Shown one piece after another: positions 14,971 to 23,949 of a stretch of DNA of 51,745 bases. A program made the translations under genes and the position numbers. The notes beneath the pieces are model-generated. The model was not told the DNA's origin, did not search any database, and worked only from the letters and a program-made list of their open reading frames with translations. Source of the stretch: Planctomycetota bacterium (GTDB lineage Bacteria; Planctomycetota; J058; JAJDCQ01); assembly GCA_029260755.1 (NCBI GenBank), contig JAJDCQ010000188.1, positions 57,501-109,245 of the forward strand, written 5' to 3'. Within the stretch, counting starts at the first letter, position 1; each line of letters opens with the position of its first letter.

Positions 14971-16521
14971 TCACTCCCACTCGATCGTGGCGGGCGGCTT
15001 GCTCGAGATGTCGTAGGCGACCCGGTTGATCCCGCGCACCTCGTTGACGATCCGGTTCGCCATCCGCTCGAGGACGTCGTAGGGCATCCGGAACCAGTCG
15101 GCCGTCATCCCGTCGGTGCTCTCGACCGCCCGGATCGCGCACGCGCTCTCGTAGGTGCGCTGGTCGCCCATCACCCCGACGGTCGCCACCGGCAGGAGGA
15201 CGGCCAGGCTCTGCCAGATCTTGTGATAGAGGTCGGCGTGACGGATCTCCTCGGTCACGATCGCGTCCGCCTGACGCAGGATCGCGAGCCGCTCGGCGGT
15301 GACCTCGCCGAGGCATCGAACCGCCAACCCGGGGCCGGGGAACGGCTGGCGCTGGGTCAGGTTGTCCGGCAGGCCGAGCTCGGCGCCGACCCGGCGCACC
15401 TCGTCCTTGAAGAGCTCGCGGAGCGGCTCGACCAGCTCGAAGCCGAGCTCCTCGGGCAGCCCGCCGACGTTGTGGTGGGTCTTGATCGTGGCCGACGGCC
15501 CGCCGCGCGGGCTGCGCGACTCGATCACGTCGGGGTAGAGCGTCCCCTGGGCGAGGAACTTGGCGTCCCGGATCTCCGCGGCCGCCTCGCGGAACACCTC
15601 GATGAAGTCGTGGCCGATCCGCTTGCGCTTCGTCTCGGGGTCGGTGACGCCGGCGAGGTTCTTCAGGAAGAGCTCGCCCGCGTCGATGACGCGCAGATCG
15701 AGCGCCGGGAACGCCGCCCGGAACGCGCTCGCCACCTCGTCGACCTCGCCCTGCCGGAGCAGCCCGTTGTCGACGAAGATGCAGTGGAGCTGGTCGGGGA
15801 CCGCCTTCGCGATCAGGGCCGCGGCGACGGAGCTGTCGACGCCGCCCGACAGCCCGCAGACGATGTCGGCATCGCCGACCTGCGCCCGGATCTTCTCGAC
15901 CGACTCGTCGATGAAGGACGCCATCTTCCAGGTGCCGCGGCAGCCGGCGACCCGATAGGCGAAGTTCCGGAGGACGTCGCCGCCGTGCTCGGAGTGGTGG
16001 ACCTCGGGGTGGAACTGCACGCCGAAGAGCGGTCGGCTCTCGTGGGCGAAGGCGGCGACGGGCGAGGCCGGGCACTTCGCCGCGACGTGGAGGCCGGCCC
16101 CGTGGATGTCCTCAATGCGGTCGCCGTGGCTCATCCACACCGTCTGGGTGTGCGGCAGGCCGGCGAAGAGCGGGCACGCCTCATCGGTGACGGTGAGCTC
16201 GGTCCGGCCGAACTCGCGGGCCGGGCTGGCATCGATCTTGCCGCCCAGGGCATCGGCGAGGGCGTGGAGGCCGTAGCAGATGCCGAGGACCGGGAGCTCG
16301 AGGTCGATCACGCCCGCGCTGAGCTGCGGCGCATCGTCCTCGTAGACGCTCGCCGGGCCGCCCGACAGGATGAGGGCGCGCGCCTTCCGGGCGCGGATGT
16401 CCTCGGCGGAGATGTCGTGCCCGACGATCTCGCTGTGGATGTCCATCTCGCGGAGGCGCCGCGCGATGAGCTGCCCGTACTGCGAGCCGAAGTCGAGGAC
16501 GAGGATGGTCTCGCGATCCAC
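14971..16521 (-). CDS. guaA: GMP synthase (glutamine-hydrolysing)
   Basis: A full-length 516-residue enzyme converting XMP, ATP and glutamine to GMP. The N-terminal class I glutaminase has the nucleophile Cys82 in GICYGLHALA and the His-Glu pair in FHPEVHHSE; the ATP pyrophosphatase domain has the P-loop GLSGGVDSSVAAALI; the C-terminal dimerisation domain ends in the conserved PPATIEWE. The start is a GTG at 16521. It is 40 bases downstream of guaB, forming the usual guaBA unit. Confidence 0.98.
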   Translation of the reverse strand: MDRETILVLDFGSQYGQLIARRLREMDIHSEIVGHDISAEDIRARKARALILSGGPASVYEDDAPQLSAGVIDLELPVLGICYGLHALADALGGKIDASPAREFGRTELTVTDEACPLFAGLPHTQTVWMSHGDRIEDIHGAGLHVAAKCPASPVAAFAHESRPLFGVQFHPEVHHSEHGGDVLRNFAYRVAGCRGTWKMASFIDESVEKIRAQVGDADIVCGLSGGVDSSVAAALIAKAVPDQLHCIFVDNGLLRQGEVDEVASAFRAAFPALDLRVIDAGELFLKNLAGVTDPETKRKRIGHDFIEVFREAAAEIRDAKFLAQGTLYPDVIESRSPRGGPSATIKTHHNVGGLPEELGFELVEPLRELFKDEVRRVGAELGLPDNLTQRQPFPGPGLAVRCLGEVTAERLAILRQADAIVTEEIRHADLYHKIWQSLAVLLPVATVGVMGDQRTYESACAIRAVESTDGMTADWFRMPYDVLERMANRIVNEVRGINRVAYDISSKPPATIEWE

Positions 16522-16561
16522 GGTGCCCCCTCTCGCGGAGTGGCGGGGTGCTTCTCGGCGA

Positions 16562-18106
16562 CTACTTCTGGGCCTTGAACCCGAACGGCGGCTCGCGGTA
16601 GCTGTGCATGTTGTGGACGCCGCCCTCGGTCTGCGCCGACGGGCTGCGGCGCTCGAACCGCAGCTCCTCGGCGTCGAGGGCCGCGTGCGCGGCCGCGAGC
16701 GAGCGCTGGCCCATGTCCTGGAGCGACAGGCGGAGCGCCTCGGCGAGGTACGGCATGTACTCCGCGAGCGGCCCCTTGTCGACGACCGCGCCCGAGACGC
16801 CCTGGGCGACCTTCGGGCGCCGTCCCGAGCTGCCCGGGCCGTCGCCCTTCACCGCGCCCTGGACGTAGCGCTTCTCGCCGCCGAGCTCCATCGCCTCGAT
16901 GGAGGCCATCCCGCGGTAGCGCTTGAGGCGGACGCCGTCCTGGTAGAAGTACTCGCCGGGCGCCTCCTCGGTGCCGGCGAACATCGATCCCATCATCACG
17001 GTCGTCGCGCCGAGGGCGAGCGCCTTTGCGATGTGGCCCGGGTTCGCGATCCCGCCATCGGCGATCACGGGGACGCCCTTTTCGCGCGCGTGGCGGGCGA
17101 CGTTGTAGACCGCGGTCGCCTGCGGGCGGCCGACGGCCATCGTCTCCTGGGTGATGCAGATCGACCCGGGGCCCATGCCGACGCGGAGCCCGTCGGCGCC
17201 GGCGTCGATCAGGCGCTTCGCCTGGTCCATCGTGACGATGTTGCCGCCGACGACGTCGACGTCGGGGTAGCTCTCTTTCAGGTGCTCGATCATCCCGATC
17301 TCGAAGATCGAGTCGCCCTGGGCGGAGTCGACGACGATCACGTCGACGCCCGCCTCGACGAGCGCGGCGGCCCGCTCGCGGTCCTCGTCGCGCGTGCTCA
17401 CCGCGGCGGCCGAGTAGAGGCGCTTGTGCTCGTCCTTGGCCGCCTCGGGGTAGTCGCGGTTCTTCTGGAGGTCGGTCCGCGAGATCAGGCTGACCAGCCG
17501 GCCGTCGCCGTCGACGATCGGCAGCTTGCCCCGCTTGCTCTCGCGGAGCACCCGGTTCGCCTCGGGGAGCTCGATCGGGCTCTTCGCGGTGATGAGCTCG
17601 GTCGTCATCACGTCGCGGAGCTTGCGGCTGCGGTCGGGCTCGAAGTCGATGTCGCGGTTGGTGACGATCCCGACGAGGCGCCCGCCGAGGCTGCCGTCCT
17701 CGGTGATCGGGAAGCCCGAGAAGCCGTAGCGCTGGCGGAGGCGGTCGACGTCGGCGATCGTGGCCTCGGGCGAGAGCACCTTCGGGTCGGTGATGAAGCC
17801 GCTCTCGAAGCGCTTCACCTTCCCGACCATCTCGGCCTGCGCCTCGATCGTGTTGTTGTAGTGGATCACCCCGATCCCGCCCTGGAGCGCCAGGCCGATC
17901 GCCATCCGGTGCTCGGAGACGGTGTCCATCGGCGAGGAGACGAGCGGCAGCTTGAGCTCGATCCGGCGGGAGAAGCGGGTCCGGAGGTCGACGTCGTCCT
18001 TGGTGAAGTCGATGTGGCCGGGCAGGACGATGAAGTCGTCGTAGGTCAGGCCGTGACTGGACGAGCCGAAGAGGGAATGAGCGGAGAGGCCGTCGAGGGA
18101 CGACAT
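16562..18106 (-). CDS. guaB: IMP dehydrogenase, eukaryote-like type
   Basis: A 514-residue NAD-dependent enzyme making XMP from IMP. The catalytic loop is GPGSICITQE (Cys317); two CBS domains occupy about residues 105-230; the flap contains KRYRGMASIEAM and the C terminus SAQTEGGVHNMHSY. Compared from memory with human IMPDH2, it shares the length and the motifs LTYDDFIVLPG, SRRDIDF-like NRDIDF, KNRDYP, GSICITQE and the EGGVHxxHSY tail, whereas most bacterial enzymes have about 485-490 residues and GSICTTR. It is the first gene of guaBA. A clade-level assignment needs a tree. Confidence 0.97.
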   Translation of the reverse strand: MSSLDGLSAHSLFGSSSHGLTYDDFIVLPGHIDFTKDDVDLRTRFSRRIELKLPLVSSPMDTVSEHRMAIGLALQGGIGVIHYNNTIEAQAEMVGKVKRFESGFITDPKVLSPEATIADVDRLRQRYGFSGFPITEDGSLGGRLVGIVTNRDIDFEPDRSRKLRDVMTTELITAKSPIELPEANRVLRESKRGKLPIVDGDGRLVSLISRTDLQKNRDYPEAAKDEHKRLYSAAAVSTRDEDRERAAALVEAGVDVIVVDSAQGDSIFEIGMIEHLKESYPDVDVVGGNIVTMDQAKRLIDAGADGLRVGMGPGSICITQETMAVGRPQATAVYNVARHAREKGVPVIADGGIANPGHIAKALALGATTVMMGSMFAGTEEAPGEYFYQDGVRLKRYRGMASIEAMELGGEKRYVQGAVKGDGPGSSGRRPKVAQGVSGAVVDKGPLAEYMPYLAEALRLSLQDMGQRSLAAAHAALDAEELRFERRSPSAQTEGGVHNMHSYREPPFGFKAQK

Positions 18107-18188
18107 GGGCGCTTCCTCTGTAAGCCTTGAGATTTCGGGCCTTGCGGCGAAACGAAGGGCGTCATCCTACTGGCGCCCTGGGGGCGAG

Positions 18189-19400
18189 TCAATTGCGCGG
18201 GCGGCCGAACGCGGGCGCCGGCTCATCGAGGCGCGCGGCGAGGTCGGGGCGGACGTGGTAGAGCGACGGGCCGCCGGTCGTCGCGCCGGCGGGGATCGCG
18301 CCGGGCGCGGCAGCGCGGAGGGCGATCGGGCGGAGCCGCTCGATCGCCTCGAGGAGCAGGAGCGTGTCGGGATGCGCGGCGGAGGCCGCCGTCGCCCGGG
18401 ACAGGCCGCCCTCGATGCGGCGGTGGAGCTCCGCGGCATCGACGGCCGTCGGATCGGTGGCGAGGGCGAGCAGGCTGGCCGTCGCCCCGGCGCGCGAGCG
18501 AGGCGCCTCGCCGATCACGAGGTCGAGCGCCTCCGACCTGATCGGCTCCCCGGTCGCCGCGCCGCGGGCGACCGCGAGCCAGAGGATGAGGCGGGCGTGG
18601 GCCGCCGGCGGGGCCTTCGCCTCGAGGCGTTCGGACGCCGTCACGAGGAGGGTGTGGGCCTCCGACGGCTGCCCGGCCTCGAGGTGGACCAGGGCGAGCT
18701 CGTCGGGGCGCGTCGTCGGCTCCGCCTCGAGACGCGCGATCCACCGCGCGAGGATCGCGTCGCGCTCGGCGGGCGGGAAGGCCCGGACGGCCCACCAGGG
18801 GAACGCGAGCGGCCCGCGAAACTGCCACAGCCCGTGAAACTCGCGCTGGATCTCCCGGATGAGCGGGTTCTTCCATTCGCTCCAGGCCGTCTCGATCTCG
18901 AAGAGGCGTGCCTCGTCGCGGGCGATCCAGTCGCTCGACAGGTCGAACGGACCGACCTCGCCGGCGCCGAGGTTCGGCGGGACGACGATGTCCTCGGGGG
19001 GAATCTGTTCGTCGGAGAGGATCGCGGCGGTTCGGAACCGGAAGGCCTCCACGTCGCGGGTGAAGCTCGGGGCTCCGTCCTGGATCCGGGCGAGCAGCTC
19101 CTCGAGCGCGAGCCAGTCGCCGAGGACGGCGCGCACGCGGGTCGCGGAGCCGGGATCGGTCGGGGGCGGCTCGCTCACCGCGCCGACCGCGTCGATGATC
19201 TCGGCGCGCGCCTCTTCGCGGCCCGACAGCGCCTCCCGGATCTCGTTCGCCCGGACCTCGACCGCCGCGCGCCGGCGCTCGAGGTCGTAGATCCGGTCCG
19301 TCCAGACGAGCGCGATGAGCCCGATCGCGGCGACGAGGAGCCAGAGATGGAGGAGCGAGAGGCGCCAGCGCGGGCGCTGATCGGGATCGGGGGCGCTCAT
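18189..19400 (-). CDS. Membrane-anchored protein of unknown function, third member of a tandem paralogous trio
   Basis: A 403-residue protein with one N-terminal membrane segment (about residues 15-34, LSLLHLWLLVAAIGLIALVW) and a large soluble helical region. It shares with its two upstream neighbours the membrane motif LSLxHLW..VA.IG, the block FPWWAVRAFP, the following LALVHLEAGQ helix pair and a C-terminal run LLLLEAI. Unlike them it lacks the first two membrane segments. Its start ATG overlaps the previous stop by four bases (ATGA). The repeated helix-pair pattern is TPR-like, but no named family is recognised. It probably works with the other two at the membrane. Confidence 0.78.
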   Translation of the reverse strand: MSAPDPDQRPRWRLSLLHLWLLVAAIGLIALVWTDRIYDLERRRAAVEVRANEIREALSGREEARAEIIDAVGAVSEPPPTDPGSATRVRAVLGDWLALEELLARIQDGAPSFTRDVEAFRFRTAAILSDEQIPPEDIVVPPNLGAGEVGPFDLSSDWIARDEARLFEIETAWSEWKNPLIREIQREFHGLWQFRGPLAFPWWAVRAFPPAERDAILARWIARLEAEPTTRPDELALVHLEAGQPSEAHTLLVTASERLEAKAPPAAHARLILWLAVARGAATGEPIRSEALDLVIGEAPRSRAGATASLLALATDPTAVDAAELHRRIEGGLSRATAASAAHPDTLLLLEAIERLRPIALRAAAPGAIPAGATTGGPSLYHVRPDLAARLDEPAPAFGRPRN

Positions 19401-20650
19401 CGCGGTGGCGCTCGCTCGGGGACGTGGCGGCCCCAGAGCGGGATGCGGAGCCCCGGAGTGCCCTTGAGCTCGCCGGCGACGGCGAGCATGAGTCGATCGC
19501 GGCTGGTCGGTTGCGCCGTCACGACGCTGCCGTGGCGCGCGAGGGCATCCGCGAGGAGGAGGTAGCTCGGATGCCCCGTACCGACCTCCACCCACAGCGC
19601 CTTGATGGTCTCGTGCGGCGCCGGGTTGGCGCGGAGGGTCTCGCGGGCCGGGTTCGGCGGCGCGAGGAGGCCGGCGATCGTGGCCGGCGTTCGCTTCGGG
19701 CCGAGGCTCCAGACGCGCTCGAGGGCGGCGGGGTCGATCCCCGGCGTCGGGACGGCGCGGAGCATGCCCTCCTGCGCGTCGAAGACGGCGAGCCAGAGCC
19801 TCGCCCAGGCCTCGGCGCGCGGGCGGCGGAAGGCCTCGCCCTCGGCGACCGCCGCCTCGAGGAGCGGGCGCGCCTCCTCGCGTCGCCCGGCCTCGAGGAG
19901 GACGAGGGCGCGCTCGAGGGGTGGGGCGTCGGCCTCGGCGAGGAGCTCGGACCACGCGTCGAGGATCTCGTTCGCCTCGGCGCTCGGGAAGTGCTCGACC
20001 GCGTCCCAGGGGAACGAGGGCGGCGAGGGCCAGCGGGCGAGGCGGACCTCGGCCTCGGCGACGAGATTCTCCCGGAGCTCGGCGATCGCGTGCCGGTGCT
20101 CGGTGAGCGCCTCCTCGTCCCGCCGGAGGAGATCGGTCGAGAGCGGGCCGGCCCCGCGGGTCCGGTCGGCGAGCGGCTCGATGGCGGCGCGGCGCGGGAC
20201 GTGGATCGGCTGGCCGTCGTGGATGGCCCAGCCGAACCAGGCGAGGGAGAGCTCGGGGTCGCCCGCGCGGACGCGCTCGGTCGCTTCGCGCAGCGCGAGG
20301 CGATCGCCGGCCTCGATGCGCAGGAAGATCGAGTCGATCGGGAAGGTGCCGGGGCCGTCGATGGCCCGGAGGATCGCGGTCGCCTCGCCCGCGACGCCGC
20401 GACGCCGCGCGCCCAGCCCCGAGAGGTAGCCCTGCACCGCGAAGCCGACGAACCCGATCAGGGCGACGCCGAGCCAGAGATGAGCCAGCCCGAGCCGCTT
20501 CGGACGCGTGCGAACGAAGAGCCCGGCCGCGAGGACGACGGCCGCGACGGCCACGTGGATCCAGCGAGCCTCGACCGTCGGGAAGACGCCGATGCTCGTC
20601 CGTGCGGCGATCACGACGACGAGGGCGATGATGAAGGAGGAGCGGACCAC
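19397..20650 (-). CDS. Membrane protein of unknown function, second member of a tandem paralogous trio
   Basis: A 417-residue protein with three N-terminal membrane segments (about residues 5-22, 30-46 and 55-75) and a soluble helical C-terminal part. It aligns by eye with the 505-residue neighbour: LGLAHLWLGVALIGF against LSLWHLWVTVALIGC, FPWDAVEHFP against FPWGAVRVFP, ALVLLEAGRREEA against ALVLIEAGHHDEA, and a shared final PLWGRH. It starts with GTG at 20650 and is translationally coupled to the following paralog. Function is unknown. Confidence 0.78.
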   Translation of the reverse strand: MVRSSFIIALVVVIAARTSIGVFPTVEARWIHVAVAAVVLAAGLFVRTRPKRLGLAHLWLGVALIGFVGFAVQGYLSGLGARRRGVAGEATAILRAIDGPGTFPIDSIFLRIEAGDRLALREATERVRAGDPELSLAWFGWAIHDGQPIHVPRRAAIEPLADRTRGAGPLSTDLLRRDEEALTEHRHAIAELRENLVAEAEVRLARWPSPPSFPWDAVEHFPSAEANEILDAWSELLAEADAPPLERALVLLEAGRREEARPLLEAAVAEGEAFRRPRAEAWARLWLAVFDAQEGMLRAVPTPGIDPAALERVWSLGPKRTPATIAGLLAPPNPARETLRANPAPHETIKALWVEVGTGHPSYLLLADALARHGSVVTAQPTSRDRLMLAVAGELKGTPGLRIPLWGRHVPERAPPR

Positions 20651-20721
20651 GGCTCGAGTCTAGACGGACGGACGGCTCGATGCTCGCCCCCGGGTCCCGT
20701 CCCTCGCCGGGGACGGGAGGA

Positions 20722-22239
20722 TCAGCGCGCTCGCGAAGTCGGCTCCGCTCGTGCTCGGTGCCGGCCCCAGAGGGGGACGTTCGTGGCGGGTCTCGTTCCG
20801 TCTCGGATCTCGGACTCCTCGTCGTTGATCCGCTCGAAGAGCGCCGGGCGCCCGGCGGCAAGGTCGGACCCGTGCAAGGCGAGTCCGCCCGAGGACGCCT
20901 CGTCGAGACGCCACAGGAGACGCACGTTGATCTCGCGAAGAAGCAGCACGCGCGGGTGATCGGGCGCGAGCTCTCGCGCCTCGAACCTCGCGCGCCGGCT
21001 CGTCTGGGAACCCGAGGACGCCAGGGACGTTCTTCCGCTTTCTCCGTCGCCTGGGCCTGGAGAGAGGATCGTGAGGGCGTCGGCGAGCGCGCCCGCGGAT
21101 TGGTCGGGCTCGATCTCCCGGACCGCCGCCAGCTCGGCGAGGTCGACGCGAGCGAGACCGTCGGCCTGGGCTCGGACGATCGCCGCGAGCAGTCGAGCCC
21201 ACGCCTCGCTCTCGCGGTCGCTCGCCGTCCCGCCGGCCCGCGCTCGGGTGGCGACCGCCTGGAGGACCGCGAGCGCTTCGTCGTGATGACCGGCCTCGAT
21301 CAGGACGAGGGCGCGCTCTTCGGACGGGCGCCGCGGCAGTCGCTCGAGCCAGGCGTCGAGCGCGGCCCCGCCGTCGTCGGTCGGAAACACCCGGACGGCG
21401 CCCCACGGAAAGCGCAGCGGGTCGTCGGACGGCACGAGGAACGCCTGGGTAATGAACCCCTCCTCGGCGGTCGGGTCACGTCGCGGTCGTGGGCCGGCGA
21501 GGAAGCGATCGACCTCGCCGACGACCGCCTCGTGCCAGCGCCCGAGCCGTGTCTCGAAGTCGGCGACGGCCTCCTCGAGCTCCCGCAGCTCGTTCGTTCC
21601 GGCTCGGTCGATCGGGCTCGTGACGATCGACCCGGTCGCCGTCCTCCGAACGGGACCGTATTGGGGCCAGGACGCGGAGCTCGGGCCATCCGCGTCGACG
21701 GCGCCGAGGCGGTAGAGCACGCCCGCATCGCCGACGAGTCCGGGCTCGCGACGGCGGAACCGATCGATGAGCTCCTCGAACGCGATCCGATCGCCGAGGA
21801 AGACCCGGGCGCGGTGGCCGACGAGCGGGTCGATCGGCTCGGTCGAGCTCGGATCGAGCGCCTTGGCGAGCTCGTAGTTCCCTGTCTCGCCGAGGGTCGT
21901 CACGATCGTCCGGGCGCGGGCAACGAGCGCCTCGCCTCGCGCTTGCAGGTCGCTCGCGTAGGTCTGCCAGGCCAAGGCGACGCAGCCGATCAGCGCGACG
22001 GTCACCCAGAGATGCCAGAGCGAGAGGCCCCCGAGCCTCCGTCGGCTCAGGATCCCGAGCCAGAGAGCGATCGCGGCGTGGGCGAGGTGGACGCCGGTCG
22101 CCTCGGGAAACGGGATCGCCCAGATCGAGGCGCCGAGGGCTACGGCGACGAGCGCCGCGGGGATCGCGATCGCGAGGATAACTCCCAGCGTCGAACGAGC
22201 CTCGGGCGGCCCGGTGGGGCGGGTTTCGGCGGTGGTCAC
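20722..22239 (-). CDS. Membrane protein of unknown function, first member of a tandem paralogous trio
   Basis: A 505-residue protein starting with GTG at 22239. Three hydrophobic segments (about 18-43, 52-66 and 73-92) precede a soluble region of about 400 residues rich in helices. It holds the family motifs LSLWHLW (72-78), RVFLGDRIAFEEL (matching RAVLGDWLALEEL in the 403-residue paralog), FPWGAVRVFP, ALVLIEAGHHDEALAVL, AWARLLAAIV and NVPLWGRH. It heads the three-gene unit, 71 bases before the next member. The divergent dehydrogenase gene begins 176 bases away. No known family is recognised. Confidence 0.78.
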   Translation of the reverse strand: MTTAETRPTGPPEARSTLGVILAIAIPAALVAVALGASIWAIPFPEATGVHLAHAAIALWLGILSRRRLGGLSLWHLWVTVALIGCVALAWQTYASDLQARGEALVARARTIVTTLGETGNYELAKALDPSSTEPIDPLVGHRARVFLGDRIAFEELIDRFRRREPGLVGDAGVLYRLGAVDADGPSSASWPQYGPVRRTATGSIVTSPIDRAGTNELRELEEAVADFETRLGRWHEAVVGEVDRFLAGPRPRRDPTAEEGFITQAFLVPSDDPLRFPWGAVRVFPTDDGGAALDAWLERLPRRPSEERALVLIEAGHHDEALAVLQAVATRARAGGTASDRESEAWARLLAAIVRAQADGLARVDLAELAAVREIEPDQSAGALADALTILSPGPGDGESGRTSLASSGSQTSRRARFEARELAPDHPRVLLLREINVRLLWRLDEASSGGLALHGSDLAAGRPALFERINDEESEIRDGTRPATNVPLWGRHRARAEPTSRAR

Positions 22240-22414
22240 CGGAGCCGGTTCGACGCGGCCGACGCGCGCTCTCCGCGCCGTCCGGCTCGATTGACCGCCT
22301 CCGGGCGACCGACTATCATCCTCGCCCTCATGGGGGGCCTCCGGGCCTAACCCACCATGGTTCAGGAGCTAGGTCGCGCGCAAGCGCGTCCGCGGGACGG
22401 AGGCTCGACCGGCC

Positions 22415-23446
22415 GTGAAGGCGGTGGTCGTCCACGAGCACGGTGACGTCGACAAGCTCGTCTTCGAGGAGCGGCCCGATCCGGAGCCGCGCCCGGACGA
22501 GGTGCTCGTTCGTGTCCGCGCGACCGCGATGAACCACCTCGACACGTGGGTGCGTCGCGGCGTCCCCGGCCACGCCTACCCGCTTCCGATGATCCCGGGC
22601 TGCGACGTGGCCGGCGAGGTCGTCGGGCGCGGCGAGCTCGTCGCGGACAGCGTCGCCGACGGGGCGCGCGTCGCGGTCAGCCCCGGCCTCTCGTGCATGC
22701 GCTGCCCGGCCTGTCTGTCGGGGCGCGATCAGCTCTGCCGGAAGTACGGCATCCTCGGCGAGACGCGCGACGGCGGCTACGCCGAGCTCGTCGCCGTGCC
22801 GGCGGCGAACCTCCTGCCGATGCCCGACGGCATGAGCTTCGAGGACGCGGCGAGCGTGCCGCTCGTGTTCCTGACCGCCTGGCACATGCTCGTCGACCGG
22901 GCCGCCCTCCGGCCGGGCGAGACGGTGCTCGTCCACGCGGCCGGGTCGGGCGTCGGGAGCGCCGCGATCCAGATCGCCAGGCTGTGGGGCGCGCGCGTCA
23001 TCGCCACCGCCGGCAGCGACGCGAAGCTCGCGAAGGCGCGCGAGCTCGGCGCCGACGAGACGATCAACTACACCGAGACCGACTTCGCCAAGGAGGTGAA
23101 GCGGCTCACCGACCGTCGCGGCGTCGAGGTCGTCTTCGAGCACACGGGGAGCGCCACGTTCCCGGGCTCGATGAAGAGCCTCGCCTGGGCGGGCCGCCTG
23201 GTGACCTGCGGGGCGACGAGCGGCCACGAGGCCACCGTCGATCTCCGCGCCGTCTTCTTCAAGAGCATCTCGATCCTGGGCTCGACGATGGGCAGCAAGG
23301 GCGAGATGCACGAGATCTGGAAGCACGTGGGCGCCGGCCGGCTCCGGCCGGTGATCGACCGCGTGATGCCGCTCGAGCAGGTGCGCGAGGCGCACCGGCA
23401 CATGGCCGAGCGCGCGCAGTTCGGGAAGATCGTCCTGACTCCCTGA
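22415..23446 (+). CDS. Zinc-binding medium-chain dehydrogenase/reductase
   Basis: A 343-residue MDR-family oxidoreductase. The N-terminal GroES-like domain has PGCDVAGEV and the structural-zinc cysteines in CMRCPACLSGRDQLC. The Rossmann domain has the nucleotide-binding AAGSGVGSAAIQIA. The catalytic-site residues of alcohol dehydrogenases are not all evident, so it may be a quinone-reductase- or Adh-like enzyme of undefined substrate. The GTG start at 22415 has GGAGG about 12 bases upstream. The next gene follows 11 bases after its stop, so both are probably in one transcript. Confidence 0.92.
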   Translation: MKAVVVHEHGDVDKLVFEERPDPEPRPDEVLVRVRATAMNHLDTWVRRGVPGHAYPLPMIPGCDVAGEVVGRGELVADSVADGARVAVSPGLSCMRCPACLSGRDQLCRKYGILGETRDGGYAELVAVPAANLLPMPDGMSFEDAASVPLVFLTAWHMLVDRAALRPGETVLVHAAGSGVGSAAIQIARLWGARVIATAGSDAKLAKARELGADETINYTETDFAKEVKRLTDRRGVEVVFEHTGSATFPGSMKSLAWAGRLVTCGATSGHEATVDLRAVFFKSISILGSTMGSKGEMHEIWKHVGAGRLRPVIDRVMPLEQVREAHRHMAERAQFGKIVLTP

Positions 23447-23457
23447 GGAATCGACCG

Positions 23458-23922
23458 ATGTCCGTCAAGCACCACTCGCGCACCTACATCAACTACGGCC
23501 CCAAGGCGACCGACGAGCGCCTCCTCGAGATGGCGAGGAAGTGGGCCGGCGAGCGCAACATCCTGACGAAGCAGGACCGCGACGGGATCAAGGTCGTCGG
23601 CACCGAGGAGCAGATCGAGCAGCTCGACGAGCTCCTCTGGGCCGAGGGCCAGAAGATCAACTTCCGCTGGCACAAGTTCACGCCGCTCGGTCGGAAGCTC
23701 GTCGCCGAGGAGAAGGCCGCCGCCCGGGAGGCCAAGATGGCCGCCAAGAAGGCGGCCATGGCGGCGAAGGCGGCCGACGCGGCGAAGGCGCCGGCCAAGC
23801 CCGCCGCGAAGGACGATGCGAAGGCGGCCGACGCGAAGCCCGCCGAGAAGAAGGATGCGGCCGCCGCGGCGAAGCCGGCCGAGAAGAAGGCCGCCGACGC
23901 GAAGCCGGCGAAGAAAGACTAG
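23458..23922 (+). CDS. Small protein with N-terminal domain of unknown fold and H1-like Ala/Lys tail
   Basis: A 154-residue protein. The first 85 residues form a compact, mixed alpha/beta-looking domain (SRTYINYGPKATDERLLE, then GIKVVGTEEQIEQL) that I do not recognise. From about residue 86 the sequence is almost only Ala, Lys, Pro, Asp and Glu, with repeated AKPA and EKKA units, like the basic tails of histone H1-like proteins and some bacterial nucleoid proteins. Nucleic-acid binding is inferred from the tail only. The ATG at 23458 follows GAGGAA. The stop codon TAG is part of the hairpin at 23920-23949. Confidence 0.8.
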   Translation: MSVKHHSRTYINYGPKATDERLLEMARKWAGERNILTKQDRDGIKVVGTEEQIEQLDELLWAEGQKINFRWHKFTPLGRKLVAEEKAAAREAKMAAKKAAMAAKAADAAKAPAKPAAKDDAKAADAKPAEKKDAAAAAKPAEKKAADAKPAKKD

Positions 23923-23949
23923 CCCGGAATCCCTATACCTTCCGGGCTA
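23920..23949. terminator. Symmetric hairpin containing the stop codons of two convergent genes
   Basis: TAGCCCGGAA (23920-23929) pairs perfectly with TTCCGGGCTA (23940-23949) around a 10-base loop. The left TAG is the stop of the plus-strand gene; the right CTA is the TAG stop of the minus-strand gene. The 10-bp stem serves both directions but has no T run on either side, so its efficiency as a terminator is uncertain. Confidence 0.7.
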
